Of a DNA stretch of 16,794 nucleotides, positions 7,809 to 14,260 are shown piece by piece. Each line of letters begins with the position of its first letter. The stretch's first letter is position 1. The position numbers and the translations under genes are program-made. Source of the DNA: an uncultured Candidatus Saccharibacteria bacterium (lineage in GTDB: Bacteria > Patescibacteriota > Saccharimonadia > Saccharimonadales > Saccharimonadaceae); contig CALHQU010000040.1 in assembly GCA_938038145.1 (NCBI GenBank), forward strand, positions 1-16,794, written 5' to 3'. The notes beneath the pieces are model-generated. The model did no database searches, had not been told where the DNA came from, and was given only the letters and a program-made list of their open reading frames with translations.

Positions 7809-8260
7809 TGAAAAATAGTGATGGCTTTACTATAGTTGAAGTAGCGGTTACTTTGGTTGTTATTGGTATTTTTTCGATAGTTATTTTAATGATGCAAACC
7901 CAGGTCAGCAATATATCTGTCTTAGAAGTGCAGCACACGAAGGCTAGTTATTTGGCATACAGCAATATGCGTAAGTATGTAAACGACTCTCCTCCTACGT
8001 GGTTTGAGTGTGTAGCACCTCCTCCGAGCACTAGACCCCCAGGCTCCAGATATTCGATTATGAGTAGTACAGGTAGAGTTGATGGATTGCCGGGAATGGT
8101 TAGACAGGAAGTGTATGTTTCGGCTCCATATGGATGTAAAAGCGGCACGGCAAGTTTTGGTATGCCAATTAAAGTAGAGTCTGTTGTAGAGTATGGATTG
8201 CCAAGTTCTGGCGCCGGCAGTGGAAGAAAGGTTACACATGCGACATACGCAGCGTTTTAG
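7796..8260 (+). CDS. Type IV minor pilin, second of four (PilV/GspI position)
   Basis: This 154-residue protein has the leader MARLMKNSDG, then FTIVEVAVTLVVIGIF with E at mature position 5 and a single membrane helix. Two cysteines (FECVAP and YGCKSG) may pair. GGTGG at 7784-7788 is seven bases before ATG 7796 and favours it. The ATG at 7808, forming TAATG with the previous stop, is the alternative and would give a 6-residue leader. It overlaps both neighbours, so translation is coupled. It probably belongs to the pilus initiation complex, placed by gene order. Confidence 0.85.
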   Translation: MARLMKNSDGFTIVEVAVTLVVIGIFSIVILMMQTQVSNISVLEVQHTKASYLAYSNMRKYVNDSPPTWFECVAPPPSTRPPGSRYSIMSSTGRVDGLPGMVRQEVYVSAPYGCKSGTASFGMPIKVESVVEYGLPSSGAGSGRKVTHATYAAF

Positions 8261-9041
8261 AGAAAGTGGGTTTACTATAGCCGAGCTGGCGATGGTTATG
8301 GTTATTATTGCTATGATTGTCGGCGTGTTTAGCCAGATGTTAATTTCGGCAAACCAAAGCGCATCTATAAGTAAAGCAAGAGTTGATATTAATCGTAGTC
8401 TTCACAATTCTATGGATGCAATTGAAACTGACGTGAGGCAAACTTCGCGTTTTAAGGTGAGCGGTTACGACGGATATGATACGTTTGCTAAAGACAGGAG
8501 TTTCTCTGGCGCGAGCCAAGTGTGGACATATAATAGGAATACTTTGATATTGTTACAATATGCTACTACCATGGGTCGTGGTTCCGATACTCGAGAAATT
8601 GTCTATTTAAGGACTCCCAGTTTTGACTGTGCGGCGAATAAAACTCAACAGCCAAAGTATAAGAAAATAGTAATTTATTTCTTAAAAGACGGCCAGTTGC
8701 ATCGTCGTACCGTATATAATGATTTGATAGACACTTACGGCAATCCGTATACAGGAGCTCCTGCTAATTATTTCTGTATGAATAGCACGGATGCTGATAA
8801 GTTTAAGAGCCGTGCTATGAAAGTTCGTCAAGATTCAATTTTAGCGACGGGCGTTTCGGAATTTAAGGTGGACTATTACGAGGGAGATGTTTTGGTCGCT
8901 GATCAATATAGTGCGCCTGCGACGTCATTAAGAATTTTAGATGCAGCAAATGGTATAAAAGTAACCTTAAAAATTCAATCTCCGAGTGGACAAGTTTCTG
9001 ATTCGCAAACATTAATGATACGAAAGATAAATAACCTATGA
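8238..9041 (+). CDS. Type IV minor pilin, third of four (PilW/GspJ position)
   Basis: I chose ATG 8238 (267 residues) over ATG 8193 because AGAAAGG ends six bases upstream and the leader then has normal length: MRHTQRFRESG, followed by FTIAELAMVMVIIAMI with E at mature position 5. The size, larger than its two upstream neighbours, suits the J/PilW slot. Two cysteines occur in the globular part (FDCAAN and YFCMNS). It overlaps the previous gene by 23 bases and ends in an ATGA overlap with the RCC1 gene. Confidence 0.86.
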   Translation: MRHTQRFRESGFTIAELAMVMVIIAMIVGVFSQMLISANQSASISKARVDINRSLHNSMDAIETDVRQTSRFKVSGYDGYDTFAKDRSFSGASQVWTYNRNTLILLQYATTMGRGSDTREIVYLRTPSFDCAANKTQQPKYKKIVIYFLKDGQLHRRTVYNDLIDTYGNPYTGAPANYFCMNSTDADKFKSRAMKVRQDSILATGVSEFKVDYYEGDVLVADQYSAPATSLRILDAANGIKVTLKIQSPSGQVSDSQTLMIRKINNL

Positions 9042-10813
9042 TTCGACAAAAAAATGGCTATTCTCTAGTTCTAATTGTCTTGATGAGTACTTTTATTATG
9101 GCTGTCCTGGCGGGCTCTATGAGAATTGTTACTCAATCGTATATTTATTCTCAAGAAGAATATTATTATAAGTTGGCCCAAGAAGCTGGTGAGGCGGGTA
9201 CGGCGTATGCCAACGCTTGTTTGGATTCAAACAATACTGAACAATCATGGGGATCAGTCCCTGGCGGGATTGGCCCATTGCGCCCGGACACTAACTGTAA
9301 AGGCGCTACAGCTTTTTATGGTAATAAATATGTTTTTGAAAATAGTAGGTTGCGAACTACGTTTGAAGTTGGCAATTTGGAGGCGTCAACCAAAGGTGCG
9401 TCGTCTGGTGTAGCTCTGTCGGCCGCCACCGCTCAGATTTCAGCGATTGGCCGAGTTGAGCTTATAAGTGGCGGAAGTGTTGTAAAAACTTATACTGCTA
9501 TCGTTAAGAAGGCTGTTACCTGGCCAGCGGATCTTAATGCTGCACGTGTTGTTAGTGGATCATTCCGTACTTGTGCTCTTATGTCTAATAGTGTTTGGTG
9601 TTGGGGCGATCCGAAAGGAAAAGGAGCATTGGGAGATGGTACGAATACTGAGGCTAATGTTCCAGTGAGAGTGCGGCAAGTGGGTGATATGAAATATGGG
9701 AAAATTATTGATATATTTACAGCGCAATTCCACAGTTGTGTCTTAACTGAACTTAGCGGTGTAAGGAAAGTGTATTGTTGGGGAAGTAATGAAAATGGAC
9801 AGCTAGGCAATGGACAGTATGGAGCTGGTAAGTATTCTGATGTTCCAGTTGAAGTTGGTGGAGGGATTGTCGGTAAAAATATTACAGCTATCGGTGGTAC
9901 GGGTGATGTGTCCTGTGCAATTGCTGACGGTAAAATTTATTGTTGGGGGAGTAACTATAGGGGAGAATTGGGTTATAACGCACCTAATCATCCGACCTTA
10001 TCTCCAGATCCAGTACCTGTTGCTACTGGAGGTGATCCGTATTGGAGATTACAACCTGGATATAAAGCAGTTAAATTATCAACCAGTGGTAGTCGGTCAC
10101 AAACTATGTGCGCCATTATGGATACGGGAATTGCGTATTGTTGGGGACAGGCTAAATTTGGACAGACTGGAAGTACGGCTTTTGTCTCTAGTTACAACTA
10201 CGGTCAACCTGTTCGTGTTGCTAGAATATCCAACGTTACTGATATATCTCAAGACGGATATCCGTATGGGGCTGCACACCTTACATCTCCTTATTCCCGA
10301 GCTCCTCACGTATGCGCAATTGCTTCAGGGAAGGTTTATTGTTGGGGTGGTGCTGAAGATGGACAATCCGGAGTTGGTGCTTACGACGACGCTACCTATA
10401 AAACATACACAGCTCCTAAAGAAGTTAAGGGTCTGCCGGGAGTGCCGAAGCGCATTGCCGTAGGACTTGGTCATTCGTGTGCTTTGGTGGAGCTTTCTGA
10501 TGGTAAACATAAAGTGTACTGTTGGGGTGCGAATGAGTTTGGTCAGCTAGGGGCGAATAAGGACGCAAGTCATCTGTCGTATTCGAGGACTCCTCAACCG
10601 GTGCATGTTGGTCCAGGTGGTCTTCCTTCGTCAGAAGACGTAGTTACTTTGGCTGCTGGAGCAAACCGCGGTTGCGCAATTATGACAAATAAGCGCGCAT
10701 ATTGTTGGGGAAAGAATGACGATGGGCAAATCGGCGACGGTACATATGAGCATAGATTTAGTCCAACAGAGTCATTATTCCTTCGTCCGGTCCAAAATCG
10801 ATATATATATTAA
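9038..10813 (+). CDS. K/PilX-type minor pilin fused to a seven-repeat RCC1-like beta-propeller
   Basis: This 591-residue protein starts MIRQKNG, with a likely prepilin cleavage at G7/Y8 and then YSLVLIVLMSTFIM. Mature position 5 is leucine, not glutamate, as in tip-located GspK/PilX proteins. A pilin-like domain spans about residues 35-160 with two cysteines (C61, C87). Residues about 170-591 hold seven RCC1-type repeats, each with CAL/CAI followed by YCWG and a GQLG-like motif; paired cysteines fall at 179/188, 234/247, 293/302, 358/368, 426/435, 481/495 and 546/556. Seven repeats make a closed seven-bladed propeller, with one likely disulfide per blade. The start forms ATGA with the previous stop. 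I infer that it caps the pilus and binds a surface ligand, the role a separate PilY1 propeller plays elsewhere. Confidence 0.88.
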   Translation: MIRQKNGYSLVLIVLMSTFIMAVLAGSMRIVTQSYIYSQEEYYYKLAQEAGEAGTAYANACLDSNNTEQSWGSVPGGIGPLRPDTNCKGATAFYGNKYVFENSRLRTTFEVGNLEASTKGASSGVALSAATAQISAIGRVELISGGSVVKTYTAIVKKAVTWPADLNAARVVSGSFRTCALMSNSVWCWGDPKGKGALGDGTNTEANVPVRVRQVGDMKYGKIIDIFTAQFHSCVLTELSGVRKVYCWGSNENGQLGNGQYGAGKYSDVPVEVGGGIVGKNITAIGGTGDVSCAIADGKIYCWGSNYRGELGYNAPNHPTLSPDPVPVATGGDPYWRLQPGYKAVKLSTSGSRSQTMCAIMDTGIAYCWGQAKFGQTGSTAFVSSYNYGQPVRVARISNVTDISQDGYPYGAAHLTSPYSRAPHVCAIASGKVYCWGGAEDGQSGVGAYDDATYKTYTAPKEVKGLPGVPKRIAVGLGHSCALVELSDGKHKVYCWGANEFGQLGANKDASHLSYSRTPQPVHVGPGGLPSSEDVVTLAAGANRGCAIMTNKRAYCWGKNDDGQIGDGTYEHRFSPTESLFLRPVQNRYIY

Positions 10814-10820
10814 AAAATGC

Positions 10821-10849
10821 TTGCGCTTTTAAAAACGTTGTAGTATTAT
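10821..10849 (+). promoter_or_regulatory. Sigma70-type promoter of the major-type pilin
   Basis: TTGCGC (10821-10826), exactly 17 bases, then TATTAT (10844-10849). The expected start near 10856 gives a leader of about 35 nt containing AGGGGG at 10876-10881, nine bases before the GTG start. This promoter separates the pilin from the minor pilin operon. Confidence 0.7.
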
Positions 10850-10890
10850 CAAGTTACAAATCAAACTAACAATTTAGGGGGCACATTATC

Positions 10891-11334
10891 GTGACTACAA
10901 AGAATATCAAAAATCAAGGTTTTACACTAGTTGAGCTTTTGATCGTTATCGTGATCATCGCAATTTTGACAGTTGTTTCTTTGGTTGCATACAACGGTTT
11001 GCAAAACCAGGCAAAGACATCTGCTGCTAAATCTGCTGCTGACGCTGTTGCTAAGAAAGCTGAGCTATACAACACAGCAGAGAGCAAGTACCCAGCTAAC
11101 TTGACAGACTTAACAAATCCTGCTAAATCTGGCGAACCATACTACCTGGATGCAAAGACAGTTAAGGCTCCTGCTACCGGTACTTCTCTTACTGCCGGTT
11201 CTGCTCCTAAAGAAGCTAACACTATTGAGTATGCTCCATGTCCGAGTACGGGTAATGCTACGGGTGCGCACGTTAAGTACTACAACTTCTCAAGTAACAC
11301 TGTAGAAGAGCGAACAGTCGGTACTGGTTGTTAA
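10891..11334 (+). CDS. Type IV pilin, probable major subunit
   Basis: This 147-residue prepilin starts at GTG 10891, supported by a strong AGGGGG ribosome site. The leader MTTKNIKNQG is cleaved before FTLVELLIVIVIIAI (E at mature position 5), a classic class III signal and N-terminal helix. The globular part is rich in Ala, Lys and Thr. C117 and the C-terminal residue C147 can form the usual C-terminal disulfide loop. The gene has its own promoter and terminator and prefers TAC, AAC and GCT codons where the adjacent minor pilins use TAT and AAT freely, which suggests high expression. It would form the pilus shaft, exported and assembled by machinery not in this window. Confidence 0.92.
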   Translation: MTTKNIKNQGFTLVELLIVIVIIAILTVVSLVAYNGLQNQAKTSAAKSAADAVAKKAELYNTAESKYPANLTDLTNPAKSGEPYYLDAKTVKAPATGTSLTAGSAPKEANTIEYAPCPSTGNATGAHVKYYNFSSNTVEERTVGTGC

Positions 11335-11353
11335 TCGGCTAAGTATGTAAGTA

Positions 11354-11386
11354 AAAAAAACTCCGGCGTTATGTCGGAGTTTTTTT
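11354..11386 (+). terminator. Rho-independent terminator of the pilin gene
   Basis: AAAAAAACTCCG (11354-11365), loop GCGTTATGT, then CGGAGTTTTTTT: a GC-rich core flanked by A and T runs. The symmetric A/T flanks mean it can also stop glyA-strand transcripts, although glyA ends just beyond it at 11402. Confidence 0.9.
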
Positions 11387-11401
11387 ATGTGCGGGTTTAT
11401 A

Positions 11402-12670
11402 TTAAATATCGCGTAGAGTATGGCAGAATTCTACGACTTCTTTACGTAGTTCAGCCAACTCATCGTCATTGTCGCGATTATCTATTGACCGCCTCATCCA
11501 TTCCGCGATTTTTTCCATGTCGTCTTCTTTGGCACCTCGCGTCGTGACGGCTGGCGTGCCTAAGCGAATGCCGCTTGGTCTGAATCTTGGTAGTGGGTCA
11601 TCTGGAATCGCATTGGCATTCAGTGTCAGACCGATTTTATCCATGGCGATTTCCGCTTCCTTGCCATCAATGCCGAAGCTGCTGTGAATATCTGCCAGAA
11701 TTAAATGGTTGCTGGTGCCACCAGTTACTAACTTAAAGCCGCGCTTTTGCAATTCTTCCGCCAGTCTTTTTGCATTTTTAACGATTTGCTCGGCGTAATC
11801 TTTGAATTCTGGCTGTAAAGCTTCTCCAAATGCTACGGCTTTTGCAGCGATGGTGTGCATGTGCGGTCCGCCTTGCGTGCCAGGGAATACTGCTCGATCA
11901 ATCAACGTAGGTAAATTTTCGAGAGTTTTCTCTGGTTTTTTCAATGGATTGCCAACTATTCCTCGACTAAGAATCAACCCGCCTCGTGGTCCACGCAGAG
12001 TTTTATGAGTTGTTGTGGTAATTACATGAAAGCCATAGTCGAACGGGTTTTTAGCAACGCCACTAACGATTAGTCCCGCAATATGGCTCATGTCTGCCAT
12101 TAGCATAGCGCCGACCTCATTACCAATTTCAGCAAATTTTTCGTAATCTAGCTCTCGTGGATATGCCGAAAATCCCGCCAAAATGATCTTTGGTTTGTAT
12201 TTAAGTGCCAATTGACGAATTTCTTCATAGTCAATTTCGCCAGTGTCGATATTTTTTATACCATAGCGAATGAAGTTGTACTCTCTGGCGCTACGAGTAA
12301 CCGGGGCTCCGTGTGTAAGATGTCCGCCGTGAGCCAAATCCATAGCCAGAATAGTGTCACCAGGCTCGCACCAAGCGTAATAAACCGCCTCATTAGCCTG
12401 CGCTCCAGAATGTGGCTGGACGTTAGCGTGATCGGCTTTGAAGAGTTTCTTAGCGCGATCAATTGCCAACTGTTCGACTTGATCAGTGTTTTCTTGTCCG
12501 CCGTAATAACGTCGACCAGGGTAGCCTTCTGAATATTTATTAGTGAAAACGCTACCGAGCGCCTGAAGCACGTCTGACGAAACGTAATTCTCGCTAGGAA
12601 TCAGTTCCAGGCCGTCCGTTTGGCGCTTTTTTTCTGCTTTTATAAGTTCTTCAATTTGCTTGTCTTTCAT
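11402..12670 (-). CDS. glyA: Serine hydroxymethyltransferase GlyA
   Basis: ATG 12670 gives 422 residues and has GGAGG (12682-12678) seven bases upstream; the ATG at 12718 would lie upstream of the -10 box and is rejected. The PLP enzyme interconverts serine and glycine with tetrahydrofolate, supplying one-carbon units. Motifs: LIPSENYVS (23-31), YPGRRYYGG (50-58), HSGAQAN (87-93), DMSHIAGL (193-200) and the PLP lysine K223 in [14 protein letters not shown]. Length is normal and no key residue is missing. It is transcribed divergently from murA out of a shared regulatory region and is probably monocistronic. Confidence 0.97.
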   Translation of the reverse strand: MKDKQIEELIKAEKKRQTDGLELIPSENYVSSDVLQALGSVFTNKYSEGYPGRRYYGGQENTDQVEQLAIDRAKKLFKADHANVQPHSGAQANEAVYYAWCEPGDTILAMDLAHGGHLTHGAPVTRSAREYNFIRYGIKNIDTGEIDYEEIRQLALKYKPKIILAGFSAYPRELDYEKFAEIGNEVGAMLMADMSHIAGLIVSGVAKNPFDYGFHVITTTTHKTLRGPRGGLILSRGIVGNPLKKPEKTLENLPTLIDRAVFPGTQGGPHMHTIAAKAVAFGEALQPEFKDYAEQIVKNAKRLAEELQKRGFKLVTGGTSNHLILADIHSSFGIDGKEAEIAMDKIGLTLNANAIPDDPLPRFRPSGIRLGTPAVTTRGAKEDDMEKIAEWMRRSIDNRDNDDELAELRKEVVEFCHTLRDI

Positions 12671-12692
12671 GACTAAACCTCCGTTAATACCT

Positions 12693-12701
12693 ATTATATC
12701 A
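12693..12701 (-). promoter_or_regulatory. Extended -10 promoter of glyA
   Basis: The minus strand reads TGATATAAT (12701-12693). Transcription would start near 12686, leaving a leader of about 16 nt holding the GGAGG. The -35 region, near 12715-12722, is a poor match and lies inside the inverted repeat at 12711-12728. Confidence 0.6.
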
Positions 12702-12730
12702 TTGCTTATATATATCATCAGTGATATAAT
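12702..12730 (+). promoter_or_regulatory. Promoter of murA
   Basis: TTGCTT (12702-12707), 17-base spacer, TATAAT (12725-12730) with an extended TG (TGATATAAT). Six bases then lead to ATG 12737, so +1 is expected at the A of the start codon. The spacer and -10 box carry the inverted repeat at 12711-12728. Confidence 0.75.
12711..12728. promoter_or_regulatory. Candidate operator between glyA and murA
   Basis: TATATCA, spacer TCAG, TGATATA is a perfect 7-4-7 inverted repeat covering the murA spacer and -10 box and the glyA -35 region. A further copy of the half-site TATATCA lies at 12695-12701, 16 bases from the first. Size and placement suit an XRE-family dimer, and the MurA encoded beside it has an XRE-type N-terminus. 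Caution: TGATATA is also part of the extended -10 motif common in this window. Confidence 0.45.
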
Positions 12731-12736
12731 TTACGC

Positions 12737-14260
12737 ATGATAAAAGACAGGTATCTTCAAAAAATCGGCAATTTAATCGCTGAAAATCGTCAAAAACAAG
12801 GTTTGACGCAGACACAATTAGCTGAGGCGATTGGCACGTCGCAAAGTGCTATTAACCGCATTGAAAACGGGGGTCAGAATATTAGCATTGAGATGATTGC
12901 TCGAATTAGTGAAGTACTTAATAATAATATTGTGACCGTAAACCATTCTGGAAAAATGAATTTTAAGGTAACTGGCGGCAAAAAATTGTCTGGTGAGATA
13001 CAAGTTAAGACTAGTAAAAACGCTGCAGTGGGTCTTCTCTGTGCAAGTTTGTTGAATAAGGGAAAAACAACACTCAGGAAAGTGGCGCGAATCGAGGAAG
13101 TTAACCGAATTATCGAGGTTTTGAATTCGATTGGTGTTAAAACTCGCTGGTTGGATGGTAGTGATCTTGAGATCGTGCCGCCAGCGCGCTTGAAACTTGA
13201 AGATATGGATATTGCTGCGGCGAAGAGAACTAGGACGGTAATTATGTTCCTTGGCCCTCTACTGCATCAATATGACGATTTCAAATTGCCGTTTGCTGGC
13301 GGCTGTAACTTAGGAAAGCGCACGGTTGAGCCGCACCTTAGTGGTTTGAGGCATTTTGGAATGAATGTCACGGCGGAAACTGATTATTATCACGCAAAAA
13401 CTGATGTCAATTCTGGTGATCGAACGATTTTGTTGACGGAGCGCGGTGATACGGTGACGGAAAATATAATTATGGCTGCGGCGTTATCGCCAAACACTAC
13501 CATCATCCGCAATGCTAGCCCAAATTACATGGTTCAAGACGTTTGCTTCTTTTTGAAGAAATTGGGTGTGAAAATTGAGGGAATTGGTACGACGACCTTG
13601 AAAATTACGGGCCGTAAACGCATTAGTAAAAATCTGGACTATTATCCGAGCGAAGATCCGATTGAAGCGATGAGCTTTATTGCGGCAGCTGCAGTGACGG
13701 ATTCGGAAATTACTGTTCGTCGCGCACCGATTGAATTCTTGGAAATTGAACTAGCAACATTGGCGGAAATGGGTCTTAAGTTTGAACTCAGCAAGGAATA
13801 TTTTGCTAATAATGGGCAAACTCGTTTGGTTGATATTAAATTGCAACGCTCCAAGCTCCAGTCAGCCAAGGATAAACTTCACGCCTTGCCGTTTCCTGGA
13901 ATTAATATGGACAATTTGCCGTTCTTGGGGCTTATTGCGACGGTGGCCGAGGGGCGTACGTTAGTTCATGACTGGAGTTACGAAAACCGAGCAATTTACT
14001 TTACGGAACTGAGCAAGCTGAATGCACAAATCGAGTTGGTTGATCCACACCGTGTTTATATCACTGGTCCAACAAGATGGAAGCCAGCCGACGTTGTTGC
14101 TCCGCCAGCGCTCCGTCCGTCCGTTGTGATACTTTTGGCAATGCTTGCTGCTCCAGGCGTATCAATTCTTCGCGACGTATATTCGATTAATCGCGGATAC
14201 GAGGAATTGGCGGCGCGCTTAAATTCGCTAGGTGCTGAGATTGAAGTGATTATTGAATAG
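12737..14260 (+). CDS. murA: HTH-MurA fusion: XRE domain plus UDP-GlcNAc 1-carboxyvinyltransferase
   Basis: The product is 507 residues, about 70-90 longer than ordinary MurA (about 420). Residues 1-66 form an XRE/Cro-type helix-turn-helix with TQTQLAEAIGTSQSAINRIE at 24-43. MurA begins near residue 72: SKNAA (K94, N95), RTRTVIMFLGPLL (164-176), AGGCNLGKR with the PEP-binding, fosfomycin-target cysteine C190, LPFPGINMD with the catalytic aspartate D392, APPALR with R460, and INRGYEEL with R486. The enzyme transfers enolpyruvate from PEP to UDP-GlcNAc, the first committed peptidoglycan step; MurB is also in the window. The start is fixed by a -10 box six bases upstream. The DNA-binding domain suggests moonlighting as a regulator, possibly of its own promoter. 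The last 11 bases overlap the convergent phosphorylase gene. Confidence 0.93.
   Translation: MIKDRYLQKIGNLIAENRQKQGLTQTQLAEAIGTSQSAINRIENGGQNISIEMIARISEVLNNNIVTVNHSGKMNFKVTGGKKLSGEIQVKTSKNAAVGLLCASLLNKGKTTLRKVARIEEVNRIIEVLNSIGVKTRWLDGSDLEIVPPARLKLEDMDIAAAKRTRTVIMFLGPLLHQYDDFKLPFAGGCNLGKRTVEPHLSGLRHFGMNVTAETDYYHAKTDVNSGDRTILLTERGDTVTENIIMAAALSPNTTIIRNASPNYMVQDVCFFLKKLGVKIEGIGTTTLKITGRKRISKNLDYYPSEDPIEAMSFIAAAAVTDSEITVRRAPIEFLEIELATLAEMGLKFELSKEYFANNGQTRLVDIKLQRSKLQSAKDKLHALPFPGINMDNLPFLGLIATVAEGRTLVHDWSYENRAIYFTELSKLNAQIELVDPHRVYITGPTRWKPADVVAPPALRPSVVILLAMLAAPGVSILRDVYSINRGYEELAARLNSLGAEIEVIIE

Noticed and set aside
8193..8237. Third minor pilin starting at ATG 8193
   Set aside because: It would put 26 residues before the prepilin cleavage site; ATG 8238 has a ribosome site and a normal 11-residue leader.
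9810..10463. Open frame of 217 codons on the plus strand inside the RCC1 gene
   Set aside because: It is a shadow frame of the repeat-containing gene; it lacks a ribosome site and its translation has no recognisable domain.
9570..10710. The repeated CWG-containing segments as a DNA repeat or CRISPR-like array
   Set aside because: Similarity is at protein level (RCC1 blades of 50-70 residues); DNA copies are diverged and spacing is irregular.
12671..12718. GlyA extension to ATG 12718
   Set aside because: This region contains the glyA -10 box and Shine-Dalgarno, and the shorter form matches the usual GlyA N-terminus.
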